DNA of 64,000 bases, taken from NCBI RefSeq assembly GCF_000473325.1, contig NZ_AXBI01000019.1, positions 62,001 through 126,000 of the forward strand, in the 5' to 3' direction. Below the pieces are notes generated by a model. It ran no database searches. It was not told the DNA's origin and saw only the letters and a list, made by a program, of their open reading frames with translations. Shown one piece after another: positions 18,366-26,055 of the stretch. Source of the stretch: Leisingera caerulea DSM 24564 (GTDB lineage Bacteria; Pseudomonadota; Alphaproteobacteria; Rhodobacterales; Rhodobacteraceae). Both the position numbers and the translations under genes were made by a program. Positions within the stretch are counted from its first letter, which is position 1. Each line of letters starts with the position of its first letter.

Positions 18366-19702
18366 GCCGCTACGACGCCAAACGCCTGCCCCGGCAGACT
18401 GGTGCGGCGGGATGGAACGCGATCCTGCCGCCGCAAGCGCCCCTGCCGGTGCTGGAACAGGATCTGACCGCCGATGTCACCATTATCGGCGGCGGATTTG
18501 CCGGGCTTTCCGCCGCCCGCCGCCTGCATCAGCTGGACCCCGGCCTGAAGGTCGCGCTGCTGGAGGCCGGGCGCTTTGCCGAAAGCTCCGCCGGGCGCAA
18601 CTCAGGTTTCATGATCGACCTGCCGCATGAATTGTCATCTGACAATTATGCCGGAACGGGACTGGAGGCCGACAAGGCCGCGATTGCCATGAACCGCAAG
18701 GCCATCGCCTTTGCCACCGAAGTGGCACAGGATTGCGCGCTGCCGCAGGAGATGTTCGACCCAGCGGGCAAGATCAACGCCGCCGCCACCCGTGCGGGCG
18801 ACAAGCACAACCGCGATTTCGCAGCCCATCTGGACCGGCTGGGCGAACCGCACCGGTTGCTCAGCCGGCAGGAAATGCAGGAACGCACCGGGAGTGCGCA
18901 TTACACCTCCGGCCTCTATGCGCCGGGCACGGTGATGATCCAGCCCGCCGCCTATATCCGCGCCCTGTCGGCGCATCTGGCGGGACAGATCAGCGTCTTC
19001 GAAAACTCCCCCGCCACGGGTTTCGGGAAACAAGGAAACGGCTGGCTGGTCAGCACCCCCAAGGGCCGCATCAGCACCGGCCGCGTGATCCTGGCCAACA
19101 ACGGCCACCTGGAAAGCTTCGGCTTCTACCAGCGCCGCCTGATGCACATCTGCCTTTACGCCTCGATGACCGAACGGCTGACGCCGGAACAGATCACACG
19201 GCTGGGCGGCACGCCGCGCTGGTCGGTCACACCCGCAGACCCGATGGGAACCTCCGTCAGGCGGATCTCCGGTTCTTACGGCGACCGGATCCTGATCCGG
19301 ACCTGCTCCAGCTTCCATCCCACCATCGAGACCAGCGGTATGCGCCTTCGCAATGCCGGCTGGGTGCACGACCGCAAGTTCAAAGAACGCTTCCCACAGC
19401 TGGAAGGGGTCCGGATGGAGCACCGCTGGGCCGGTATGCTGTGCCTCAGCCGCAACGGATCGGCGGCGTTTGGCGCGCTGGACCAAGGTGTCTATTCGGC
19501 CTGCTGCCAGAACGGCCTCGGCATCGCCCGCGGCACCCTGCAAGGGATGGGCATTGCCGAACTGGTGCTGCAGGGCGGGTCGGACATTGCCAGCCATTTC
19601 CTGGCCCAGCCGGAACCGCCCAGGCTGCCGCCGGAACCCTTTGCCTCGCTTGGCGCCAATACCTACCTGATGTGGAAGGAATGGCGGTCGGGCAAGGAAT
19701 AG
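18362..19702 (+). CDS. FAD-dependent amine/amino-acid oxidoreductase (DAO family)
   Basis: This 446-residue flavoprotein has the dinucleotide motif GGGFAG at residues 43-48 and a DAO/PuuB-like ARNSGF-type segment (SSAGRNSGFMID) where family members bind FAD. Later segments AGMLCLSRNG and GLGIARGTLQGMGIAEL match the C-terminal FAD-contact region. Translation probably starts at TTG 18362, overlapping the preceding stop (ATTGA). A 17-of-18 match to the replicon's partition palindrome is embedded at codons 90-95. Probable role: oxidative deamination feeding the upstream aldehyde dehydrogenase. Confidence 0.85.
   Translation: MSRYDAKRLPRQTGAAGWNAILPPQAPLPVLEQDLTADVTIIGGGFAGLSAARRLHQLDPGLKVALLEAGRFAESSAGRNSGFMIDLPHELSSDNYAGTGLEADKAAIAMNRKAIAFATEVAQDCALPQEMFDPAGKINAAATRAGDKHNRDFAAHLDRLGEPHRLLSRQEMQERTGSAHYTSGLYAPGTVMIQPAAYIRALSAHLAGQISVFENSPATGFGKQGNGWLVSTPKGRISTGRVILANNGHLESFGFYQRRLMHICLYASMTERLTPEQITRLGGTPRWSVTPADPMGTSVRRISGSYGDRILIRTCSSFHPTIETSGMRLRNAGWVHDRKFKERFPQLEGVRMEHRWAGMLCLSRNGSAAFGALDQGVYSACCQNGLGIARGTLQGMGIAELVLQGGSDIASHFLAQPEPPRLPPEPFASLGANTYLMWKEWRSGKE
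18630..18647. repeat. Degenerate copy of the repABC palindrome inside the oxidase gene
   Basis: AATTGTCATCTGACAATT differs at one position from AATTGTCAGCTGACAATT, which occurs four times between 40.8 and 42.7 kb. It lies in coding sequence, about 22 kb from the rep genes. Simple arithmetic gives around 5 in 100,000 for a match this good by chance in 64 kb of random sequence, ignoring codon bias. Confidence 0.6.
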
Positions 19703-19735
19703 CCGGGGGCATCCGGCCGGACGCCTCCGCCGTGA

Positions 19736-21157
19736 TTAGCTTGCCAGCACGTTGCGGAACAGCCAGGGATCGCTTTCGTCGATGTCCTCGGGGAACTGCA
19801 CCCAGCGGTCCTGCAGCGGCGTCCAATCGGTGTAATGCGCCTCAACCGGGCCAAGATACGGCCGCTGCACCTCAAGGCAGCGGGCGTGGTCTATCTCATC
19901 CGTCTCGACAATCCCCGCTTCGGGGTTTTCCAGCGCCCAGACCATACCGGCCAGCACCGCCGAGGTGACCTGCAGCCCGGTCGCGTTCTGATACGGCGCA
20001 AGGTCACGCGCCTCCTCGTTCGACAGGCGCGAGCCGAACCACAGCGCGTTCTTTTCATGGCCGTAAAGCAGCACACCCAGTTCGTCGATGCCCTCGATGA
20101 TCTCATCCTCGGTCAGGATGTGGTGCCGTTCCTGCTGCTGGCCCGAGCCGAACAGCTCATGCAGGCTCAGCACCGCATCGTCGCAGGGGTGATAGGCATA
20201 GTGGCAGGTGGGGCGGTATTCGGGATCGGCGCCCGCGCCCACGGTATAATAGTCCGAGATCGAGATCGCCTCGTTATGGGTGACCAGGAAGCCGAACTGC
20301 GGCCCCGGCGTCGGGCACCAGGTATGCACGCGTGTGATCGCGCCCGGACGCTCCAGCCAGATGGCGGCCTGGCAGCCGCTGTCCTGCCGGTGGCCGTTCT
20401 CCGGAAACCAGGATTCATGGGTGCCCCACCCCAGTTCGGCGGGCTGAAAGCCTTCGGCGATGAACCCCTCGACCGACCAGGTGTTGACGAAAGTGCCCCG
20501 GGCGCGCGGCACCCGGCGGGCCTGGGTATCCCGTTCGGCGATGTGAACGCCCTTGACGCCCAGCGACTGCATCAGCCGCGCCCAGTCCCCGCGGCTGGCA
20601 GGGGCCTCAACGCCGCGCCCGGTATCACGGGCCAGCGTCAGCAGCGCTTCCTTGACGAACCAGCTGACCATGCCGGGATTGGCGCCGCAGCAGCTGACAG
20701 CCGTGGTGCCGCCGGGATTGCGCGCCTTTTCATCCCTGACCGCCTGCCGCAGCGCATAATTGGTGCGGGCCGCGTTGTCGGTTGTGCCGAAATAATACCC
20801 CGCCCAGGGCTCCACCACCGTATCAATATACAGCACGCCCAGTTCGCGCATGAAAGTCATCAGCTCAAGCGACGAGGTGTCCACCGACAGGTTGACGCAG
20901 AAGCCCTTGCCCTCGCTGAACAGCCCGCCCAGCACCTCCTTGTAATTGTCCGGCGTCAGCGGGACCTGCAGGTGGTTGATCTTGTGCTGGCGCAGGAAAG
21001 TCGCCTTGGCGGCATCGGGTTCGATGACCGTGAGCTTGGAGGCGTCGAAGTCGAAATGGCGTTCGATCAGCGGCAGCGTGCCTTTGCCGATCGACCCGAA
21101 GCCGATGATAACGACGGGACCGTCGATCCGGCCATAGATGGGATACTCCTGTGCCAT
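19736..21157 (-). CDS. hss: Homospermidine synthase
   Basis: This 473-residue bacterial homospermidine synthase uses NAD+ to join aminobutyl groups from putrescine or spermidine into homospermidine, a common polyamine of alphaproteobacteria. The N-terminus carries the Rossmann motif GFGSIGKGTLPLIERH (residues about 19-34), and the segments AVSCCGANPGMVSWFVKEAL, WGTHESWFPENG and CHYAYHPCDDA are characteristic. It is a monocistronic gene converging on the FAD oxidase, with only 33 bp between stops. Its promoter lies in the 340-bp gap shared with nasT. Confidence 0.95.
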   Translation of the reverse strand: MAQEYPIYGRIDGPVVIIGFGSIGKGTLPLIERHFDFDASKLTVIEPDAAKATFLRQHKINHLQVPLTPDNYKEVLGGLFSEGKGFCVNLSVDTSSLELMTFMRELGVLYIDTVVEPWAGYYFGTTDNAARTNYALRQAVRDEKARNPGGTTAVSCCGANPGMVSWFVKEALLTLARDTGRGVEAPASRGDWARLMQSLGVKGVHIAERDTQARRVPRARGTFVNTWSVEGFIAEGFQPAELGWGTHESWFPENGHRQDSGCQAAIWLERPGAITRVHTWCPTPGPQFGFLVTHNEAISISDYYTVGAGADPEYRPTCHYAYHPCDDAVLSLHELFGSGQQQERHHILTEDEIIEGIDELGVLLYGHEKNALWFGSRLSNEEARDLAPYQNATGLQVTSAVLAGMVWALENPEAGIVETDEIDHARCLEVQRPYLGPVEAHYTDWTPLQDRWVQFPEDIDESDPWLFRNVLAS

Positions 21158-21497
21158 GGGCTTCTCCTTGCAGATTCGTGCGCTCCGGCCAGTATGGGCC
21201 AGCCGGTGGAAATTGCCGTGCGAATAATGAGCTCGATCCGGATTGATCCCCTGCCATGTCCCGCCGGGCGCTCAGCAACTGGCAAGCGGAGATTGGCCGC
21301 TGGCAATCCGCGCTTTGCGTGTCAGCGCACGGCCTTCCGGTTGCCTGCCGGCGAGGCTGCCGGGGCCTGCCAGTTACTTCTCCAACAGCCGGATGTGCGG
21401 GCGGTTTGCTCAAAAGTTGAGCATTACCGGCATCCAGGCAGGCTGCATGGCATTGCTGGTCTTTACAGTATTCTCCTGCAGGGCCGATGCAGTGGTC
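21158..21497. other. Divergent promoter region hss/nasT
   Basis: This 340-bp gap separates hss (-) and nasT (+). The clearest element is the hairpin-forming repeat TGCTCAA-AAG-TTGAGCA at 21407-21423, 75 bp before the nasT start. It may be an operator or an RNA hairpin of the nasT leader. I saw no gene; an in-frame extension of nasT runs back through the region but lacks conserved sequence. Confidence 0.5.
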
Positions 21498-22082
21498 ATG
21501 CCCGATCCCCTGTCCATCATTGTCGTCGAAGCCGACCGCGAACGTGCGTTCATGATTGCGGACGGCCTGCGCGAAGCCGGGGAGTTCGACATTCAGGTGA
21601 TATCGGAGCCCTCCGGCCTTGCGCGCCGGATAGAGGCCCGCGATCCGGATGTCGTCCTCATCGACATCGCGGACCCCTCGCGCGATGTGCTGGAAGAGCT
21701 CACGCTGGCGTCCGGCCCCAAGGAACGCCCCGTGGCGATGTTTGTCGACCGCAGCGCCGACGGGCTGTCGGCGGCAGCCGTGGAAGCCGGCGTCTCGGCC
21801 TATGTGGTCGACGGGCTGCAGCCCTCCCGGCTGAAACCGGTTCTGGACGCTGCCATCGCGCGGTTCCGGCTGTTTCAGCGGATGCGCACAGAGCTTGCAG
21901 AGGCCAAGCGCGCCCTGGAGGAGCGCAAAGTCATCGACCGCGCCAAGGGCATGATCATGAAGGCCCGGGGCATCGAAGAGGATGAGGCCTATGCGCTGCT
22001 GCGCAAGGCCGCGATGGACCAGAACAAGCGCGTCGCGGAGGTGGCGCAGGCGCTGGTGACGGCGGCGGGGCTGCTGGCATGA
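21498..22082 (+). CDS. nasT: NasT: ANTAR-domain antiterminator of nitrate assimilation
   Basis: This 194-residue protein has an N-terminal receiver-like domain (IIVVEADRERAFMIADGL; DVVLIDIADPS) and a C-terminal ANTAR RNA-binding domain (LEERKVIDRAKGMIMKARGIEEDEAYALLRKAAMDQNKRVAEVAQAL is represented between residues about 140 and 190). ANTAR proteins bind paired hairpins in nascent RNA and prevent termination. ATG 21498 gives the family length; longer in-frame starts have no ribosome site. It overlaps nasS by 4 bp. Its expected target lies at 23367-23474 ahead of nrtA. Confidence 0.93.
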   Translation: MPDPLSIIVVEADRERAFMIADGLREAGEFDIQVISEPSGLARRIEARDPDVVLIDIADPSRDVLEELTLASGPKERPVAMFVDRSADGLSAAAVEAGVSAYVVDGLQPSRLKPVLDAAIARFRLFQRMRTELAEAKRALEERKVIDRAKGMIMKARGIEEDEAYALLRKAAMDQNKRVAEVAQALVTAAGLLA

Positions 22083-23257
22083 GCTTGACCAGGATCCCTG
22101 CCGGTTATGTCCCGCTGACGGATGCGGCGCCGCTGATTGCGGCACAGGAAATGGGCTTTGCCGCCGAAGAGCGGCTGACACTGGATCTGCACCGCGCGCC
22201 GTCCTGGTCATCGCTCCGCGATATGCTGGCCTATGGCCAGGTGGATGCTGCCCAGATGCTGTCGCCGGTGCCGGTGGCGGCAGCCCTGGGCCTGGGCGGG
22301 GCCAGCGCCCAGTTTTCAGTTCTTTCGGTGCTGTCGGTGAATGGCACGGTGATTGGTGCCGGCAGCAGGCTGGCCGACAGGCTGACGGCCGCGGGGCACA
22401 GGTTTTCCTTTGACGACGCCGTGTCAGCGGGACAGGCCCTGATCGCCGCCTCAGACCGGCCACTGCGGATCGGTGTGCCGTTTCCCTTTTCCATGCATGC
22501 CGAGCTGCTGACCTATTGGCTCGAAGGGCTGGGGCTGGACACTGCGCAGGACATCGTTATCCGCACGGTGCCGCCGCCCTTGATGGCCCGCGCGATCCGC
22601 AGCGGCGACATCGACGCCTTCTGCGTCGGCGAACCCTGGGGCTCCATTGCCGTCGAACAGGGGGACGGCTCACTGCTGCTGCCCGGGCGGGCGATCTGGT
22701 CCTTTGCGCCGGAAAAGGTGCTGGCCGTCCGCAGCGGCTGGGCCGAAACGGAACCCGCCCTGTCCGGACGGCTGGTCCGGGCCCTGTGGCGCGCGGGGCG
22801 CTGGCTGGCCGACCCCTCCTGCCGCGGCCTGGCGGCTGAGATCCTGTCCTCCCGCCGGTATCTCGACCTGCCCGCCGAGATCATCGAGCGCGGCCTGTCC
22901 GGGAAGTTCACCGTCACACCTCAGGGGCTGCAGCGCGAGGCGCCCGGGTTTGTCGGCTTTCATGACGGCGCCGCCGGGTATCCCTGGCGCAGCCAGGCCC
23001 AGTGGACCGCCCTGCGGCTGGCAAAACGGAACGGCCTTGATCAGCAGACCGCGCTGCAAAAGGCAAAACATGTTTTCCGCAGCGATCTGTACCGCACCGC
23101 CCTGAGCGGAACCGGCGCGGAGCTGCCGGGCGCGTCGTCCAGGCTGGGAGGCGCGCTGGAAGCCGGAACGCCGGCCGCGGGGGAATCAGACCCGGTAAAT
23201 CTGCTGCCGAACCGGTTTTTCGATGGCCGGGTTTTTGATCCCCTGGCCGCCGGCTGA
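22079..23257 (+). CDS. nasS: NasS: cytoplasmic nitrate/nitrite sensor
   Basis: This 392-residue NrtA/CmpA-like binding protein lacks a signal peptide, as expected for NasS, which holds NasT inactive until nitrate or nitrite binds. Conserved segments shared with NrtA include GYVPLTDAAPLIAAQEMGF, MLAYGQVDAAQMLSPVPVA and GDIDAFCVGEPWGSIAVEQ. The C-terminal 50 residues are rich in Ala, Gly and Pro and look poorly conserved. The ATGA overlap with nasT supports a stoichiometric pair. Confidence 0.93.
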   Translation: MSLTRIPAGYVPLTDAAPLIAAQEMGFAAEERLTLDLHRAPSWSSLRDMLAYGQVDAAQMLSPVPVAAALGLGGASAQFSVLSVLSVNGTVIGAGSRLADRLTAAGHRFSFDDAVSAGQALIAASDRPLRIGVPFPFSMHAELLTYWLEGLGLDTAQDIVIRTVPPPLMARAIRSGDIDAFCVGEPWGSIAVEQGDGSLLLPGRAIWSFAPEKVLAVRSGWAETEPALSGRLVRALWRAGRWLADPSCRGLAAEILSSRRYLDLPAEIIERGLSGKFTVTPQGLQREAPGFVGFHDGAAGYPWRSQAQWTALRLAKRNGLDQQTALQKAKHVFRSDLYRTALSGTGAELPGASSRLGGALEAGTPAAGESDPVNLLPNRFFDGRVFDPLAAG

Positions 23258-23366
23258 TGAAAAAGCAGGCAATCCGCTGAACGCCCATGCTGCATTGCAG
23301 AATTTTTCGCTGCGCTCGCAAAGAAACCTTTGGCGCCGCGCCGATCATCCCGCACACTGAACCAGA

Positions 23367-23382
23367 CAGGCAACGGAGCCTG
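23367..23382 (+). promoter_or_regulatory. ANTAR-target hairpin P1 in the nrtA leader
   Basis: The sequence CAGGC-AACGGA-GCCTG forms a 5-bp stem with a six-base loop whose first base is A and fourth base is G. These are the two loop bases conserved in RNA targets of ANTAR antiterminators. It lies 141 bp upstream of nrtA and immediately downstream of nasTS, which encode the ANTAR protein and its sensor. Confidence 0.8.
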
Positions 23383-23408
23383 ACGCAGAGATTATCCCGA
23401 AGACCGGG

Positions 23409-23421
23409 TTGCACTGAGCAA
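23409..23421 (+). promoter_or_regulatory. Probable second ANTAR hairpin P2, abutting the terminator
   Basis: TTGC-ACTGA-GCAA forms a short hairpin 26 bases after P1. The loop again has A first and G fourth, although with this pairing it is five bases instead of six. Its last A is the first base of the terminator stem, so P2 and the full terminator would compete, which is the expected switch geometry. Weaker than P1 on its own. Confidence 0.6.
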
Positions 23422-23474
23422 AGCCGCTCGACCCACCGCCACTCCTCCCGGCGGTGCGTGTCAGCGGCTTTTTT
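23421..23474 (+). terminator. Leader terminator controlled by NasT upstream of nrtA
   Basis: AAGCCGCT pairs with AGCGGCTT, inside which CACCGCC pairs with GGCGGTG, and TTTTTT follows. This is a strong intrinsic terminator 49 bp before the nrtA start. A terminator placed before an operon, right after an ANTAR target, indicates nitrate-responsive antitermination by NasS/NasT. Confidence 0.88.
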
Positions 23475-23522
23475 CTGTCCGGGCGTGTGCCCCGGACGCA
23501 GCAAACAAAGGAAACCGTCCCG

Positions 23523-24890
23523 ATGAAGACCCTGATCCTCGCCCTCGCAGGCTCCACCGCCCTGACCGCCCCGGCCCTGGCTGACATGCTGGACCTGGAA
23601 AAGGACGTTCTGACCTTCGGCTTCATCAAGCTGACCGACATGGCGCCGCTGGCGGTCGCCTATGAGCAGGGGTTCTTCGATGATGAGGGGCTGTTTGTCA
23701 CGCTGGAAGCGCAGGCCAACTGGAAGGTGCTTCTGGACGGGGTGATCGGCGGCACGCTCGACGGCGCCCACATGCTGGCGGGCCAGCCGCTGGCCGCCAC
23801 CATCGGCTATGGCACCGAGGCGCATATCATCACCCCCTTTTCGATGGATCTGAACGGCAACGGCATCACCGTCTCCAACGAGGTCTGGGAGATGATGAAG
23901 CCGAACCTGCCCACCGACGCGGACGGCAAGGTCTCGCACCCGATCTCCGCCTCCCATCTGCAACCGGTGATCGAAGACTTCAACGCCAGGGGCAAGCCGT
24001 TCAACATGGGCATGGTCTTCCCGGTCTCCACCCACAATTACGAGCTGCGCTACTGGCTGGCGGCCGGCGGCATCCACCCCGGCTACTACTCCCCCGAAAA
24101 CGTGACCGGCCAGATCGCCGCCGAAGCCTTTCTGTCGGTGACCCCGCCGCCGCAGATGCCCGCCACACTGGAGGCCGGCACCATCGCAGGCTACTGCGTG
24201 GGCGAGCCGTGGAACCAGCAGGCGGTGTTCAAGGGCATCGGCGTGCCGGTGATCACCGACTATGAGCTGTGGAAGAACAACCCCGAAAAGGTCTTTGGCA
24301 TCACCGCGGAATTTGCCGATGAGAATCCGAACACCACGCTGGCGGTGGTCAAGGCGCTGATCCGCGCGGCCATGTGGCTGGACGAAAACGATAACGCCAA
24401 CCGCCCTGAAGCGGTGGATATCCTCAGCCGCCCAGAATACGTCGGCGCCGATTACGATGTGATCGCCAATTCGATGACCGGCACCTTCGAGTATGAGAAG
24501 GGCGACACCCGCGCAGTGCCGGATTTCAACGTGTTCTTCCGCTACAACGCGACCTATCCGTTCTATTCCGACGCGGTCTGGTACCTGACCCAGATGCGCC
24601 GCTGGGGCCAGATCGCCGGCGCAAAGCCCGACAGCTGGTATGACGAGGTTGCCCGCTCCGTCTACAAGCCGGAGATCTATCTGGAAGCTGCGAAAATGCT
24701 GGTGGATGAGGGGCTTGCCAGCGCCGAAGATTTCCCCTGGGACAGCGACGGCTACAAGGCCCCGACCCCGGCCGCGGACATCATCGACGGCATCCCCTTC
24801 GATGCCAAAGCACCCAACGCTTACATCGACAGCCTGCCGATCGGCCTGAAATCCGGCCAGACCATCACCGGCGGCACCGTTCAGGGCTGA
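23523..24890 (+). CDS. nrtA: Nitrate/nitrite ABC transporter substrate-binding protein
   Basis: This 455-residue periplasmic binding protein has a Sec signal peptide (residues 1-20, cleavage after TAPALA). The mature part begins [19 protein letters not shown] and includes [19 protein letters not shown] and [19 protein letters not shown] segments (residues about 215-240) seen in NrtA nitrate receptors. It is the first structural gene after the NasT-controlled leader. It delivers nitrate to NrtB and NrtC and is homologous to the sensor NasS encoded just upstream. Confidence 0.94.
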   Translation: MKTLILALAGSTALTAPALADMLDLEKDVLTFGFIKLTDMAPLAVAYEQGFFDDEGLFVTLEAQANWKVLLDGVIGGTLDGAHMLAGQPLAATIGYGTEAHIITPFSMDLNGNGITVSNEVWEMMKPNLPTDADGKVSHPISASHLQPVIEDFNARGKPFNMGMVFPVSTHNYELRYWLAAGGIHPGYYSPENVTGQIAAEAFLSVTPPPQMPATLEAGTIAGYCVGEPWNQQAVFKGIGVPVITDYELWKNNPEKVFGITAEFADENPNTTLAVVKALIRAAMWLDENDNANRPEAVDILSRPEYVGADYDVIANSMTGTFEYEKGDTRAVPDFNVFFRYNATYPFYSDAVWYLTQMRRWGQIAGAKPDSWYDEVARSVYKPEIYLEAAKMLVDEGLASAEDFPWDSDGYKAPTPAADIIDGIPFDAKAPNAYIDSLPIGLKSGQTITGGTVQG

Positions 24891-24975
24891 CCCCGGACGG
24901 GAGGGCGGGCGGGGCGATGCTCCGGCAGGAGCAAGCGCCGTTCCCCTCCCCCCGCATTCCGCAAAGGACAAGACC

Positions 24976-26049
24976 ATGACCACCGCCGACCCCGATACCC
25001 TCAGCTCCGAGGCCCGCCGCGCGCGGCTGTTTACCCGGATCAACAGGCTGGATGCCTGGTTCCAGGTCTTCGGCCTGGCCTGGATCACCCCGGTCCTGAA
25101 AGCCGCCGCAGGCGACAACCCCAAGGCGCAGATGAAGGAAATCTGGCACTTGCTGGCTGTCCCCGTCATCGCAATTGCCGCTTTTCTCCTGCTCTGGGCT
25201 GCGCTGGCGCCCAGGGTGCAGACCTCGCTCGGCGCGATCCCCGGCCCTGCTGCGGTCTGGACCGAAGCGGTGAACCTGCACCGCGACGCGCAGGCAATGG
25301 CCGCCAGGGAACAGGCCCACTACGAAAAGGTGGAGGCCCGCAACCAGCGCTTTATCGACCGCGGACAGCCGGAACGGGTCAAGGACATCCCCTATACCGG
25401 CGCGCCGTCTTATTACCAGCAGATCCGGACGTCGATCAAAACCGTGTTCTTCGGCTTCCTGATCGCCTCCGCCGTGGCGATCCCGCTGGGCATCCTGGCA
25501 GGGCTGTCGCCGGCCGCGAACTCTGCCATCAACCCCTTGGTGCAGATCTTCAAACCGGTGTCGCCGCTGGCCTGGCTGCCGATCGTCACGATGATCGTCT
25601 CTGCCCTCTACGCAGGCAACGACGGGCTCTTTTCCAAGTCGTTCCTGGTTTCCGCCATCACCGTGACGCTCTGTTCGCTGTGGCCGACCCTGATCAACAC
25701 CGCGCTTGGCGTGGCCTCCATCGACAAGGACCTGGTGAATGTTTCCAAGGTTCTGAAAATGAACACCTATACAAAGATCACCAAGCTGGTCCTGCCCTCG
25801 GCGCTGCCGCTGATCTTCACCGGCCTGCGGCTGTCGCTGGGGGTCGGCTGGATGGTGCTGATCGCGGCAGAGATGCTGGCGCAGAATCCCGGGCTCGGCA
25901 AATTCGTCTGGGACGAATTCCAGAACGGCTCCTCGCAGTCGCTGGCCCGGATCATCGTCGCAGTGCTGACCATCGGCATCATCGGCTTCCTGCTGGACCG
26001 GGTGATGTACGCGCTGCAGTCGCTGTTTACCTTCACGAACAACCGGTGA
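24976..26049 (+). CDS. nrtB: Nitrate ABC transporter permease
   Basis: This 357-residue inner-membrane permease has about six to seven hydrophobic helices. One is near residues 55-75, followed by a long hydrophilic segment (residues about 95-150) that is longer than in the CmpB/SsuC group, then a core that includes NVSKVLKMNTYTKITKLVLPSALP, the EAA-type coupling loop. It lies 85 bp after nrtA and 6 bp before the ATPase gene. Confidence 0.94.
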   Translation: MTTADPDTLSSEARRARLFTRINRLDAWFQVFGLAWITPVLKAAAGDNPKAQMKEIWHLLAVPVIAIAAFLLLWAALAPRVQTSLGAIPGPAAVWTEAVNLHRDAQAMAAREQAHYEKVEARNQRFIDRGQPERVKDIPYTGAPSYYQQIRTSIKTVFFGFLIASAVAIPLGILAGLSPAANSAINPLVQIFKPVSPLAWLPIVTMIVSALYAGNDGLFSKSFLVSAITVTLCSLWPTLINTALGVASIDKDLVNVSKVLKMNTYTKITKLVLPSALPLIFTGLRLSLGVGWMVLIAAEMLAQNPGLGKFVWDEFQNGSSQSLARIIVAVLTIGIIGFLLDRVMYALQSLFTFTNNR

Positions 26050-26055
26050 GCCGTC

